NCBI RefSeq assembly: GCF_003610235.1
Contig: NZ_RAPR01000001.1
Coordinates: 6,138,001 to 6,202,000, forward strand
Source of the DNA: Catellatospora citrea
GTDB taxonomy: Bacteria > Actinomycetota > Actinomycetes > Mycobacteriales > Micromonosporaceae
Direction of reading: 5' to 3'
Length of the DNA: 64,000 nt
A model generated the notes under the pieces. That model had not been told where the DNA came from. It saw only the letters and a program-made list of their open reading frames with translations, and searched no databases. How positions within the stretch are numbered: the first letter of the stretch is position 1; the number at the start of each line of letters is the position of its first letter. Position numbers and translations under genes: made by a program. Below, in pieces: positions 54,837-64,000 of this stretch.

Positions 54837-55190
54837 ATGGATGAACCCGGTCGGCGACCCTCTCGCCTGAGCGGACTGTGGGCAGCGACGGTCGGCGGCG
54901 GCGCGGTGGTGCTACTCATGGTGCTGCTGCAGCCCCACTTGGACCCGGCGAAATGTCCTAACGCCGGCGGCAACGGCAACGCCAGTGCCTTCAGCGATCC
55001 GCAATGGGACTTCTACCTCATCGCAGTACTCGCCGGATGGCTCCTGTCGATCGTCGTCGAGCAGCTTCTGCCCGTGACCTGGCGTCACCGAGCCAGGTCC
55101 GATATCGCCGCGCGCGGGCTCGCGGCCGTGCTGTCGGCGACGGGAGCCTCCTGTGTCCTGATCTGCAGCGTGCTGACGGTGTGCCGGTGA
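54837..55190 (+). CDS. Small membrane protein of unknown function
   Basis: A 117-residue protein with three predicted transmembrane helices (about residues 15-33, 58-75 and 92-112). A Cys- and Asn/Gly-containing loop follows the first helix. I do not recognise a family. It starts 41 nt after TPR gene 3, with GGAGCAG upstream, and is probably cotranscribed with it. Confidence 0.6.
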   Translation: MDEPGRRPSRLSGLWAATVGGGAVVLLMVLLQPHLDPAKCPNAGGNGNASAFSDPQWDFYLIAVLAGWLLSIVVEQLLPVTWRHRARSDIAARGLAAVLSATGASCVLICSVLTVCR

Positions 55191-55240
55191 TCAGGTGGTG
55201 ACCTGGGCAACGTGACTCCTCGTCTGGCAGTGCTGACCAC

Positions 55241-55308
55241 AACCGGGCCGTGGCCAGGGATCGCCTGGGCACGGCCCGGTTAGCCCGGCCGCATGGTTGC
55301 GCGGCCGG
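55241..55308. terminator. Two hairpins between convergent genes
   Basis: AACCGGGCCGTG (55241-55252) pairs perfectly with CACGGCCCGGTT (55270-55281). A second stem, CCGGCCGC (55285-55292) with GCGGCCGG (55301-55308), follows. Together they separate the small membrane protein gene from convergent ilvC. Confidence 0.8.
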
Positions 55309-55330
55309 ACACCTATGGGAGAGGAAAGTC

Positions 55331-56551
<1,221 letters not shown>

Positions 56552-56692
56552 TCACCAGGCGGCGTAGCGGCAGCTGGAACCGCAGACGTGCGCCGACGGA
56601 GTCGGCTCCGACGCCGAACTCGTCGCGGCGAAGGCACCGGCGCCGATGAGCACGGCGACGGCGACGGCGGCAATCCTCTTGAAGACTCGCAT
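56552..56692 (-). CDS. Small secreted peptide precursor
   Basis: A 46-residue precursor. Residues 1-27 form a Sec signal peptide (MRVFKR, hydrophobic core, SSA-S). The mature part is about 18-19 residues with two Cys in the pattern VCGSSC and a Trp at the end. The ATG is preceded by an excellent ribosome site (GGGAGGGG), and a strong hairpin follows, so this looks like a real gene. It could be an extracellular signal, a small bacteriocin-like peptide or a structural peptide; nothing else in the sequence decides. Confidence 0.65.
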   Translation of the reverse strand: MRVFKRIAAVAVAVLIGAGAFAATSSASEPTPSAHVCGSSCRYAAW

Positions 56693-56828
56693 TGTTCCCC
56701 TCCCTTCTCGTGTAGACGAATGCAAGATGTGGCCTGAGCGCCCGAAGTTCGGGCACCAGGCGGAGAGCGTCATCACACGGTGTGGGCTGCGCCGCACCAT
56801 CCGAGCTGCGGCCTGACCACTGACCGGG

Positions 56829-57803
56829 TCATCCCGGCGCCTGTCCCGGGAGCACCAGTTCGGCGAAGACCGGCAGATGATCAGTGCCGTGGAGATCGAG
56901 TACGCGGAAGTCGGCGATGCCGACGCGCTGTTCGGCCAGCACCCGGTCCAGCGCCACCGGCGGAATGAGGTCCCCGCCGTACGGGCCCCAGGTCCCGACC
57001 AGTCCGTGGCCGGTCACATCAGCGGCGTCCCGGTAGCCGGAGCCGATCAGATCACGCAGCAGGTGGTGGTCGAGGGAGCTGTTGAAGTCACCGAGCAGCA
57101 CCCGCGCCGGCCCGCTGGGCCTGGCTGGCGGCTGGTTGCCGTATCCACCGGCCCACAAGGGCGTGCCGGCCTTCACCCACGGCGCCTGCAGGTGCACCGA
57201 CTCGACAAGGACGACGCCGCCGTCCGGCATGTCCAGGATGGCGCGAGCCTGCCGCCACCCGCCCGGGTTGATGCGCACCCCGTTGTTGCGCAGCGGCACC
57301 CGGGACAGCACCGCCGAACCCGAGGCGTCCGGCGTCGAATAATCGACCCGGTGCGGCAGCAGCTCCTTCAGCCCGGCCGCGTCGGCCTCGGCCAGGAACT
57401 CGGGGGACACCTCCTGCAGCGCCAACACGTCGATGCGGTGTTCGCGGACCAGCGCGACGAGTTCGCCGGACACTGCCGAACCTCGCCACACATTCGCCGT
57501 CAGCACCCGCAGCCGCGGTCCGGCGGCTCCCGCGAGCGGATCGGGGTCGGGGAGGCCGCGCGGCAGCACGACCGCGGCCAGCACCGCCACCGCCAACCCG
57601 GCCAAACACGCCGCAGCCCAGCGCCGCCACCACAACAGGGCGAGCAACGGCAGCATCCCGCCCAGGGTCATATACGGCGTGAAAGTGACCAACTGGGCGA
57701 CCGGATAGCGGGTGTCCCACCCGGCCAGCCGCACCAGCGCCCACGCTGCCGCAGGCAGGGCGGCCAGCCACGGCAACACCCATCGTCGCAGAACCTGACT
57801 CAT
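56829..57803 (-). CDS. Membrane-anchored endonuclease/exonuclease/phosphatase family protein
   Basis: A 324-residue protein with three N-terminal transmembrane helices (about residues 9-27, 37-58 and 62-82) followed by an EEP domain. Motifs TANVWRG near 101, LALQEVSPE near 129, LLGDFNSS near 235 and GTDHLPVFAEL near 307 supply the usual Asn, Glu, Asp and His of the metal-dependent active site. Substrates in the family range from DNA to phospholipids and inositol phosphates. ATG 57803 has GAAGAGGA upstream. The SARP-type promoter at 58070-58102 gives a leader of about 260 nt; the frame is open up to 58043, so a longer form is possible. Confidence 0.87.
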   Translation of the reverse strand: MSQVLRRWVLPWLAALPAAAWALVRLAGWDTRYPVAQLVTFTPYMTLGGMLPLLALLWWRRWAAACLAGLAVAVLAAVVLPRGLPDPDPLAGAAGPRLRVLTANVWRGSAVSGELVALVREHRIDVLALQEVSPEFLAEADAAGLKELLPHRVDYSTPDASGSAVLSRVPLRNNGVRINPGGWRQARAILDMPDGGVVLVESVHLQAPWVKAGTPLWAGGYGNQPPARPSGPARVLLGDFNSSLDHHLLRDLIGSGYRDAADVTGHGLVGTWGPYGGDLIPPVALDRVLAEQRVGIADFRVLDLHGTDHLPVFAELVLPGQAPG

Positions 57804-58069
57804 GAAATCCTCTTCCCGGGGACTGCCGGACCGTGCCGACGGCAAACCGCGCGTTCGGCTGCGGTCGAGAAACGTCACCGACAGTCGCCGACCCGAGATC
57901 AGGCGTCGTTCGTCAGGAAGCGTCACCGTAGCCCGCACAGGCGGTCGCAGTATCGGCCGCCCAGCAGTCCATGCCACCGGGAGAACCGAAATCCGCCGAG
58001 CGCAATCACCCTCCGGCGGAATGTGTGACCATCCGGCCGTCACCCGCGCATGCGTTCGATGACGGGGCC

Positions 58070-58102
58070 AACCTAGTCAGGGCCACTTTACGACGACTTG
58101 AT
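58070..58102 (-). promoter_or_regulatory. SARP-type operator/promoter of EEP gene
   Basis: On the minus strand: ATCAAGT (58102-58096), 4 nt, GTAAAGT (58091-58085), 9 nt, TAGGTT (58075-58070). Both heptamers occur at other sites in the window. The predicted start is near 58063. The rest of the 57804-58380 gap shows no gene. Confidence 0.75.
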
Positions 58103-58380
58103 CACTGTGCCCGCTCGGAAGATCACAGTTCCGGCACGGGGTGCCGCCGCCGGTCCCGGCAATTCTCGGTCCGAACGGTCGTCGCACACATCGCAGCAGC
58201 ACATCGGCACCGACGACGCACCTCAGCCCTTCGCTGTCGACCACGACTGAACCATGCGACAACCACGAGCGTAATCCGTGTGATGGCGCACAAGGCCAGC
58301 CTGGATCGGCGATCGCCGCCGTAGCCCGGTCCCGGTGCGGGACGTCGGGGCACCGTCGGCAGAAGGGAACACACACTGAC

Positions 58381-58773
58381 ATGAGCAAGTTCGTCAAACG
58401 GCTCGCGGTTGTGGCAAGCGCCTCGCTCACGACTTTGGCGATCCTTTGGGGCACCGGAGGCGCTCCCGCAGCGGCGAGCTGGGCAGGTGAAGTCGGGCTG
58501 TGCATCGGCGGAAACTATGCGGCCTATCTCCGATTCCCGCAGCGGGGCGGCTGGACCAGCCCACTCATCACCAATGGGTGCTGGTCGACCACGATGGGCA
58601 GCAGCGGAAACTTCGTCACTGCCGAGACCTTTGAAGTCCGCGGCGTCTGGAACACCCACCCCGACCAGTCGTTTCTGGTCTGCAGCGTGTATGTCAGTCC
58701 CGGCGTCGGCACCGCGTTGGTGATGACGAACGGCACCACTACCCAGCCGAAATGTCTCGCTGGGATCGGTTGA
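58381..58773 (+). CDS. Small secreted protein, unknown
   Basis: A 130-residue precursor. The signal peptide covers residues 1-32 (MSKFVKR, hydrophobic core, APAAA). The mature part of about 98 residues has four Cys, is Trp/Gly/Thr-rich and is likely beta-structured (LRFPQRGGWTSPL, FLVCSVYVSPG). Size and start resemble the secreted proteins at 60526-60936 and 61870-62283 (CIGGN with CSKGN, then a strand), so they may be distant relatives. GAAGGGAA lies upstream of ATG 58381. A perfect 12-bp hairpin follows. Confidence 0.72.
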   Translation: MSKFVKRLAVVASASLTTLAILWGTGGAPAAASWAGEVGLCIGGNYAAYLRFPQRGGWTSPLITNGCWSTTMGSSGNFVTAETFEVRGVWNTHPDQSFLVCSVYVSPGVGTALVMTNGTTTQPKCLAGIG

Positions 58774-58785
58774 GCCATGTGCGCA

Positions 58786-58815
58786 CGGCTGGGCGCGGAT
58801 GATCGCGCCCAGCCG
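58786..58815 (+). terminator. Hairpin after secreted protein gene
   Basis: CGGCTGGGCGCG (58786-58797) pairs perfectly with CGCGCCCAGCCG (58804-58815) around a 6-nt loop, 12 nt after the stop. Confidence 0.8.
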
Positions 58816-59048
58816 ATGAGGGAATCCGCCTGGCTTGTTCGGCGCCCCGGGGCGCGAACCCACGATGGCACTACCGCCTCCCATGGGGTCGGCGCGCGGC
58901 ACGTGGTGCCAGGATGTGAGTGGTGTCATGCCGTGAGGTCGAACTGCCGGCCGTCGGCGTCCGTCGGAACAGCTGTGGGCGCCGGGACTAGCACACCCGG
59001 TGCTCACAGCTGCGCACAGGTGCGCGGCGAGGATACAGAGGAGGACGT

Positions 59049-60077
59049 GTGTCGTTGAGTTCGCGACCGCTGCGGAAGCTGGGCTTCCTGACCATCGGGC
59101 TGTTCGACGAGGCGGATCCGCGCCGCGGCCACGAGTCGACTTTGGAGATCATTCAGCTGGGTGAGCAGCTCGGTTTCGACAGTGCGTGGCTGCGGCACCG
59201 ACACCTCCAGTTCGGGATCTCGTCGCCGGTCGCGGTGCTCGCGGCGGCGTCGCAGCGCACCAGCCGTATCGAGCTGGGCACTGCGGTCACGCCGTTGGGC
59301 TGGGAGAATCCGCTGCGGCTGGCAGAAGATCTGGCGACGGTCGACATCCTGTCGGGCGGCCGGCTGAATCCAGGAGTCAGCGTCGGCCAACCCATGCGGT
59401 ACGACGACCTCAAACACTCGCTGTACCCGGACACCGCCGACGCCGAGGACTTCAGCTACCAGCGAGTGCGGCGGCTGCTCGACCTCGTGCGCGGCGAAAC
59501 GGCCATGGACTTCAGTGGAACTGTGGGCTTCGAGGCGTTCTCCGCCCGAGTCCAGCCGCACTCACCGGGGCTGGCCAGCCGCATGTGGTACGGCGGCGGG
59601 AGCCTGCGTTCGGCGCAGTGGGCCGGCGAGCAGGGAATGAACTTCCTGACCAGCAGTGTCGTGAAGGCCGAGGAGTCGGAGGACTTCGTCGAGATCCAGC
59701 TGTCGCACATCCGAACGTTCCGCGCCCACCACCCCGACGGCGAGCGGGCCCGGGTGTCCCAAGGGCTGGTGGTCATCCCCACGGATGGCGCCTCACCGCG
59801 TCAGCGCGCGAAGTACGCGGAGTACGCGGCGAAGCGGACACCGCGTACCACCGCGCCGCAGGGGCCGGCGCGCATGATGGTGTCCACGGACTTCGTGGGG
59901 CCGTCGGCCGAGATCGCTGAACGGCTGCACGCCCACGCCGCGTTCCGGGAGGTCGACGAGGTCGCCTTCGCGCTGCCGTTCACCTTCGACCACGAGGACT
60001 ACGTGCAGATACTCACGGACATGGCCACCGTGCTTGGCCCCGCGCTCGGCTGGCACCGGACCGACCAGCCGTCCTGA
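59049..60077 (+). CDS. LLM-class flavin-dependent oxidoreductase
   Basis: A 342-residue luciferase-like monooxygenase family protein with a TIM barrel. It starts with the family strand LGFLTIGLFD and continues with LGFDSAWLRHRHL, IELGTAVTPLGWENPLRLAEDLATVDILSGGRL-type helices and GVSVG. Members use FMNH2 or F420; the absence of a clear F420 signature leaves the cofactor open. GTG 59049 has GAGGA 5 nt upstream. It stands alone and is closed by a strong hairpin. Confidence 0.88.
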   Translation: MSLSSRPLRKLGFLTIGLFDEADPRRGHESTLEIIQLGEQLGFDSAWLRHRHLQFGISSPVAVLAAASQRTSRIELGTAVTPLGWENPLRLAEDLATVDILSGGRLNPGVSVGQPMRYDDLKHSLYPDTADAEDFSYQRVRRLLDLVRGETAMDFSGTVGFEAFSARVQPHSPGLASRMWYGGGSLRSAQWAGEQGMNFLTSSVVKAEESEDFVEIQLSHIRTFRAHHPDGERARVSQGLVVIPTDGASPRQRAKYAEYAAKRTPRTTAPQGPARMMVSTDFVGPSAEIAERLHAHAAFREVDEVAFALPFTFDHEDYVQILTDMATVLGPALGWHRTDQPS

Positions 60078-60084
60078 CACCGAC

Positions 60085-60128
60085 CGCGGCCGGGCAGGAG
60101 GCGCGCGTGCGTCGCCTGCCCGGCCGCG
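60085..60128 (+). terminator. Strong hairpin after LLM oxidoreductase gene
   Basis: A 14-bp perfect stem (CGCGGCCGGGCAGG at 60085-60098 with CCTGCCCGGCCGCG at 60115-60128) begins 8 nt after the stop. Confidence 0.8.
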
Positions 60129-60146
60129 ACCGCACTGGGTAGGCCC

Positions 60147-60487
60147 GACAGCTACCGGACTCGTTGACGGCGACAAGGCGTGTTCCTCGCGGGCCGGCCG
60201 TGCGCTGCTGAGTTCGCGGAACATCGTCACGGTCATCCCGGAGCCCCACGACCGCTTACCGCAAGCGGCGCGGCCGGCACCGGTGGTAGACCACCGGACT
60301 TCGACCGCGCCGCCTACCGCAGACGCAACCAGGTAGAACGCGGGTTCAACCGGCGCAAGCACCGGGCGCAGGTTGGCCAGCCGCTTCGACACGCTGGCCA
60401 GCCACTACCAGGCCACACTCGATCTCGTCAGAGGCCTCGACTGGCTACGCGCCGTACCCGACGGAAATGATCCGCGAGACAGAACCT
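60147..60487 (+). pseudogene. 3' remnant of an IS5-family transposase
   Basis: This stretch matches the last third of the intact element at 62323-63242, from GGACTCGTTGAC through the arm encoding RNQVERGFNRRKH and DPRDRT to the terminal repeat (CGCGAGACAGAACCT). Small insertions and deletions break the frame, and the 5' two thirds are gone. It forms the left border of the inverted duplication. Confidence 0.85.
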
Positions 60488-61148
60488 GTGCCGACCCGAG
60501 AACTGCTGCCGTCACGGACGGGCTGTCACCTCTTGAAGTACCACGTATGTTTCTTCACAGTGCCATCCGTGAAGAACTTGAGGCCGGCTGCCTGGGTGCC
60601 ATCCTTGTTCAAGGGGAAAGCAAGAACCTCAGCCTTGTTGATCTGGAACGCTTTCCCGTCCTTGCCCCACCCGTGCACCGTGATCGTTTGGGCACCCTTT
60701 GCGACGTTGCCCTTCACGCACTTCCCCGGAAGGGCAGCGTACGAGAACCCGGGGCCACTCGTCGAGCCATGGAACTCCAGAACGGAAGTGAAGTTTCCCT
60801 TCGAGCAGAGCAGGTATCTGCCCACACCCATTTCGGCCATTGCCGGCGTTGCCGACCCTGCCATCGTTGTCACCGTCACCAGAAGCGCTCCCGCGATGCC
60901 CGCGGCGAGTCTCCCGGCCGATTTCTTGACTTTCACAGCTTGTCCCTTCCGGCACCTCAACACACGGTGCACATCCGAAGTTCTGGATGGGTCTGCCTGC
61001 GCTCGCCCTTGGTGCACGACGCCGGCCCGCATGGCCGTACGGCAAACCCTCGCAACCTGTCTACGGGCGTCGAATCCAGAGAGTTCACGCGACAGGCGTA
61101 CATCCTTTCCTGGCCCGGCTCGGCAAACGCCGTGTCTCAAGTGGCGGG
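60478..61148. repeat. Left arm of a 0.67-kb inverted repeat
   Basis: The segment is repeated in inverted orientation at 61658-62330. It holds one secreted-protein gene with its upstream region and ends outward in an IS5-type terminal repeat. The inner boundary is sharp (CAAGTGGCGGG at 61148). The coding parts differ by a moderate number of changes and short indels, while the upstream parts look almost identical. Confidence 0.9.
60526..60936 (-). CDS. Small secreted protein, inverted duplicate A
   Basis: A 136-residue precursor. The signal peptide (about residues 1-34, VKVKKSAGRLAAG, hydrophobic core, AMA) is the same as in copy B (61870-62283). The mature part has two Cys (LLCSKGNF, GKCVKG) and strands with HGWGKDGKAFQI and LKFFTDGTVKKHTWYFKR. 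GTG 60936 follows GGAAGGGA at the same distance as in copy B. It differs from copy B mainly in the middle loops. The function is unknown; a beta-rich secreted factor is likely. Confidence 0.78.
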   Translation of the reverse strand: MKVKKSAGRLAAGIAGALLVTVTTMAGSATPAMAEMGVGRYLLCSKGNFTSVLEFHGSTSGPGFSYAALPGKCVKGNVAKGAQTITVHGWGKDGKAFQINKAEVLAFPLNKDGTQAAGLKFFTDGTVKKHTWYFKR

Positions 61149-61156
61149 TGAGTAGG

Positions 61157-61324
61157 TCATCGACGGCCGCGGGTGCGGGCGATGCCGGCTGCGCCGTGGT
61201 GTAGGTCGTGCAGATGCTCGACCACGTCCGCGCGGGTGTCGTAGCGGACCGCGTCCGGGTCCCACACTGCTGCCTGCAGCAGCCGCTGCATCCGATCCGG
61301 CGTCGACTGCCCGGCCGAGAACGC
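61157..61324 (-). pseudogene. Fragment of an IS701-like transposase
   Basis: Read on the minus strand, this encodes STPDRMQRLLQAAVWDPDAV and then RYDTRADVVEHLHD, which match the N-terminal region typical of IS701-family transposases (T-P-D-x-MQRLL-x-x-AVWD-x-DAVR). It stops after about 55 codons and lacks all catalytic residues. It lies in the spacer of the inverted repeat. Confidence 0.6.
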
Positions 61325-61373
61325 TTGTCTTCCTGGCTTTGGGGCGAGGGTGTGTCTCGCGGATCAACGCGGC

Positions 61374-61425
61374 CTATGTTCTGTCCTGCAGATCATGAAC
61401 CTGGTTCGTCACACGGGCCTGGCCC
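61374..61425 (+). mobile_element. Left-end remnant of the IS5-family element
   Basis: TATGTTCTGTC then ATGAACCTGGTTCGT closely match the left end of the intact element (TAGGTTCTGTC, ATGAATCTGGTTCGT at 62322-62357). Nothing further of the transposase follows; the remaining spacer 61426-61657 is not recognisable. Confidence 0.65.
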
Positions 61426-61657
61426 ATGGACATCGTCGCCAGTTCTCGCCCCGGGCAATCGTGGCCACGTCGTTGTAGGAGCCCATGGGCCGGTGGCCGT
61501 GGCCGTCATGGACCGGAACTCAGGTGAGTTCGGTGGTGCCGCTGTGTTGCTAGATCGTCACGCCCGGCCCCAGTTGGTTCTACTGGTCGTACAGCGGTAC
61601 CACGGCGGGACCGGGAAGTGCCCTCGCGCAAGTGCTCCGTCGCCGGCGACGTTTTGG

Positions 61658-62330
61658 CCCGCCACTTGAGACACGGCGTTTGCCGAGCCGGGCCAGGAAA
61701 GGATGTACGCCTGTCGCGTGAACTCTCTGGATTCGACGCCCGTAGACAGGTTGCGAGGGTTTGCCGTACGGCCATGCGGGCCGGCGTCGTGCACCAAGGG
61801 CGAGCGCAGGCAGACCCATCCAGAACTTCGGATGTGCACCGTGTGTTGAGGTGCCGGAAGGGACAAGCTGTGAAAGTCAAGAAATCGGCCGGGAGACTCG
61901 CCGCGGGCATCGCGGGAGCGCTTCTGGTGACGGTGACAACGATGGCAGGGTCGGCAACGCCGGCAATGGCCGAAATGGGTGTGGGCAGATACCTGCTCTG
62001 CTCGAAGGGAAACTTCACTTCCGGTCTGCAGTTCCACGGCTCGGGAAGTGGCGGCCCCTGGGCTCTCTCACAGGCTGCCCTTCCGGGGAAGTGCGTGAAG
62101 GCATACGTCCCACAGGGTGTCCACACGATCACGGTGCACGGGTGGGGCAAGGACGGGAAAACGTTTCAGATCAACCATGGGGTTCTTGCTTTTCCCACGA
62201 AGCCAGATGGCACCCCGGTAGCCGGCCTCAAGTTCTTCACGGATGGCACCGTGAAGAAACATACGTGGTACTTCAAGAGGTGACAGCCCGTCCGTGACGG
62301 CAGCAGTTCTCGGGTTGCCATTAGGTTCTG
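61658..62330. repeat. Right arm of the 0.67-kb inverted repeat
   Basis: Reverse-complement copy of 60478-61148. It starts at CCCGCCACTTGAG and runs into the left terminal repeat of the intact IS5-family element. The 509-nt spacer between the arms holds transposase fragments only. Confidence 0.9.
61870..62283 (+). CDS. Small secreted protein, inverted duplicate B
   Basis: A 137-residue precursor with the same signal peptide as copy A and the same overall mature sequence. Differences cluster in two loops (SGGPWALSQ in B against SGPGFSY in A; HGVLAFPTKPDGTPV against AEVLAFPLNKDGTQA). Both Cys and the C-terminal GLKFFTDGTVKKHTWYFKR are kept. GTG 61870 has GGAAGGGA upstream; the longer frame to 61618 is not supported. 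Both copies look intact, so each may still be expressed. Confidence 0.8.
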   Translation: MKVKKSAGRLAAGIAGALLVTVTTMAGSATPAMAEMGVGRYLLCSKGNFTSGLQFHGSGSGGPWALSQAALPGKCVKAYVPQGVHTITVHGWGKDGKTFQINHGVLAFPTKPDGTPVAGLKFFTDGTVKKHTWYFKR

Positions 62331-63242
62331 TCTCTCGGGCCATGAATCTGGTTCGTTAGACGTGTATGGCCGGTGGAGACCTGAGCAACGCCGAGTGGGC
62401 TGTGCTGACACCCCTGCTGCCGGCGCGGCCCACTCATGGTGGTCAGCGGCTTGACCATCGGCAGGTCGTCAACGCGATCTGTTGGATCAAGCGCACCGGG
62501 TCGCCGTGGCGTGACCTGCCTGAACGGTACGGGCCGTCGAAGACCGCGTATCAGCGGTTCCGGCGCCGTGCCGCCGACGCTGCCTGGGCGATGCTTAAGA
62601 AGCAGGTTATCGCGTTGGCCGAAGCCGACATCGACTGGGACGCCCTGATCGACTACACGATCGTGCGGGTGCATCAGCACGCCGCCGGTGCTCGTAAAGG
62701 GGGCTCGACCGTGAGCAATCGCGGGCACGCCAGGGCATCGGACGTTCCCGCGGCAGGTTGACCACGAAGGTCCACGCCCTGCCCGACGGGCGTGGCCGGT
62801 CTCTGGCCACCACCCGGATCACCCCGGGTCAGGCCGTCGACATCCGCCAGCTGGCGGCACAGGTCGCGGTCCCGCGTCCGGTTGGCATTGGTCGGCCGCG
62901 TAAGCGCCCGGACTCGTTGACAGGCGACCTGGCGTACTCGTCGGGGGCCAACAGGGCGCTGCTGCGTTCGCGGGACATCACCACGGTCATCCCGGAGCCC
63001 AACGACCAGATCGCCAACCGGAAGCGGCGCGGCCGCACCGGTGGCAGGCCACCGAACTTCGACCGCGCCGAATACCGCAAACGCAACCAGGTAGAACGCG
63101 GGTTCAACCGGCGCAAGCACTGGCGCGGATTGGCCACCCGCATCAAACTGGCCAGCCAGTACCAAGCAACACTCGACCTCGTCGAAGCTCTCGACTGGCT
63201 ACGCGCGGTGCCCGACGGACAGGATCCGCGAGACAGAACCTA
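62323..63242 (+). mobile_element. Complete IS5-family insertion sequence (IS427-like)
   Basis: The ends form inverted repeats: AGGTTCTGTCTC at 62323-62334 and GAGACAGAACCT at 63230-63241, with TA on each outer side, suggesting a 2-bp TA duplication. The element is about 0.92 kb and codes for a two-frame transposase. It is inserted 1-2 nt from the stop of the cold-shock gene and abuts the right arm of the inverted repeat. Confidence 0.85.
62366..63240 (+). CDS. IS5-family transposase, two frames joined by a -1 shift
   Basis: The first frame (62366-62761) carries the N-terminal half with LSNAEWAVLTPLLP, WRDLPERYG and the first catalytic Asp in LIDYTIVRVHQHAAGARKGG. The second frame continues with GIGRSRGRLTTKVHALPDG, GDLAYSS (second Asp) and NQVERGFNRRKHWRG (Glu). 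The frames meet at AAAGGGGGC (62696-62704), where a -1 slip restores the family sequence. No stop codon lies inside the element; the second frame would run on to 63729 in flanking DNA. A programmed shift is normal in this family. Loss by mutation is the alternative. Confidence 0.85.
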
Positions 63243-63243
63243 T

Positions 63244-63663
63244 CTAGGCGCCGACGACCCAGCCTCTCGTGAAAGCCGATTTCATGAGGCGTTCGCGAAT
63301 CTGTTTGATCTGACCGCCCGTGAGCCCCGGCGCCACTTCCATGATGACCTCCGTGACCTCGCTCATGAACGCGTCAACGGTGATCACCTCCCAGTCGTCC
63401 TCATCCAGACCCTCGGCCGCTGCGACGGGTGTCTTGACGGATGCCGACGGGGCGAACGATGGCTCCTCGAACCTGATTCTGTGGGCTTTCAACCCTTTGG
63501 GTCCGTCCACGACTTCGTAGGAGACCCTGGTGCCGATGCTGCGCTCACCGACGGGCAGATCTACGTCCGCAACGTGGATGAACACGTCGTCGCTGCCGTC
63601 ATCGGGACCGATGAACCCATAACCCTTGCTGTCGCTGAACCGGATGATCTTTCCTGTCGGCAC
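63244..63663 (-). CDS. Cold-shock domain protein with C-terminal helical tail
   Basis: A 139-residue protein. The cold-shock domain (residues 1-65) has both RNA-binding motifs, KGYGFIGPDD (RNP1) and VFIHVAD (RNP2), and starts with PTGKIIRF. The rest is an acidic linker and a helical tail ending LTGGQIKQIRERLMKSAFTRGW, as in other long actinomycete cold-shock proteins. GTG 63663 is chosen for its family match and GAGGTGG upstream; GTG 63672 is an alternative. The IS element lies immediately after its stop and may remove its natural terminator. Confidence 0.88.
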   Translation of the reverse strand: MPTGKIIRFSDSKGYGFIGPDDGSDDVFIHVADVDLPVGERSIGTRVSYEVVDGPKGLKAHRIRFEEPSFAPSASVKTPVAAAEGLDEDDWEVITVDAFMSEVTEVIMEVAPGLTGGQIKQIRERLMKSAFTRGWVVGA

Positions 63664-64000
63664 CCACGCCACCTCAACCTTCAACCAGAACCAAACGCTC
63701 GCGGCGGACCGCGACGGCGACCATGCTAACCGACGCTCCGCCGCAGAGATCGCGTGCTCAACGTCACCACTGTGCGACCAGGCCGCGTCGTGTACATGAC
63801 GTGGCAGGCGCTGCCTCCCTGCCACCCGTGAGTAACGTTCCGTTCCCGCGCAAGGTTCAACCGGAGGGGCAAATGCCGTTCCTGCTCACCCGCTGAACCC
63901 GGCGGGCCCGCCGCTCGTCGTACCGAGGAGCCCTGTCGACGGCGGGTGATCTGGAGGTGGGGGCGTGAGGGTGCTGGCGCGCCGACGCACATGGGTCTGG
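63664..64000. other. Terminal intergenic region
   Basis: I see no supported gene here. It must hold the promoter of the minus-strand cold-shock gene. Nothing matches the SARP-type or ECF-like patterns found elsewhere in the window. Confidence 0.4.

Noticed and set aside
56700..56740. SARP-type site before the 46-aa peptide gene
   Set aside because: Heptamers in register (GCGCTCA, ACATCTT) are poor and the hexamer TACACG is weak.
60526..61140. Longer starts for the two duplicated secreted proteins
   Set aside because: The extensions precede a perfect ribosome site and signal peptide and are only open because of GC bias.
61208..61669. 153-codon open frame in the spacer of the inverted repeat
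   Set aside because: It overlaps transposase debris and an IS end, and the composition does not suggest a protein; the opposite strand encodes an IS701-like fragment over part of it.

Overview
The window is GC-rich throughout (strong G/C third-position bias, many GTG starts, AGGA-type ribosome sites). Its gene content is that of a filamentous actinomycete: large SARP and LAL regulators, GlnII-type glutamine synthetase, ROK, hemerythrin and cold-shock proteins, and a giant protein with a type-VII/CpnT-like N-terminus. A Micromonosporaceae-like host is my best guess, but no rRNA or other marker fixes the genus. I saw no tRNA, rRNA or CRISPR.

Layout. 0.1-14 kb: SARP regulator 1, a truncated ketol-acid reductoisomerase-like protein, two acetyltransferases, a GGDEF membrane protein, an orphan TPR protein, a sigma factor with a SnoaL-like tail, another acetyltransferase, an aldo/keto reductase and an acyl-CoA synthetase. 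14-27 kb: a LAL regulator, a glutaminase with EF-hand and ankyrin repeats, GlnII, a small secreted protein, two hemerythrin-like proteins, a large protein with a degenerate ADP-ribosyltransferase-like end followed by a ricin-lectin membrane protein, and an MHYT protein. 27-34 kb: a lipoprotein/adaptor/ABC export operon divergent from a two-component system. 34-44 kb: a second set resembling the first (hydrolase, two acetyltransferases, ROK protein, fatty acyl-AMP ligase-like enzyme, SARP regulator 2, TPR protein). 44-56 kb: a 3159-residue protein, a third TPR protein, a small membrane protein and an intact ilvC. 56-64 kb: small secreted proteins, a membrane-anchored EEP phosphatase/nuclease, an LLM oxidoreductase, an inverted duplication of a secreted-protein gene bounded by IS5-family copies, and a cold-shock protein.

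Main result. Eleven promoters share one operator design that the sequence shows directly: two or three heptamers (typically GTCAAGT, GTTCAGT, CTCCACT, AGGAAGT) spaced by 4 nt (11-bp period), the last lying exactly 9 nt upstream of a TA-starting hexamer. This is the known architecture of SARP-activated promoters. The sites precede both SARP genes, the truncated KARI-like gene, two orphan TPR genes, the sigma factor, a hemerythrin gene, a hydrolase, the acyl-AMP ligase, a secreted protein and the EEP protein, on both strands. Two weaker sites precede an acetyltransferase and the third TPR gene. I infer a dispersed SARP regulon covering much of the window, with autoregulation of both SARPs. A second shared promoter type, with an ECF-like layout and leaderless, precedes the two paralogous acetyltransferases at 9932-10687 and 35870-36622. 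The biological output of the regulon is unknown.
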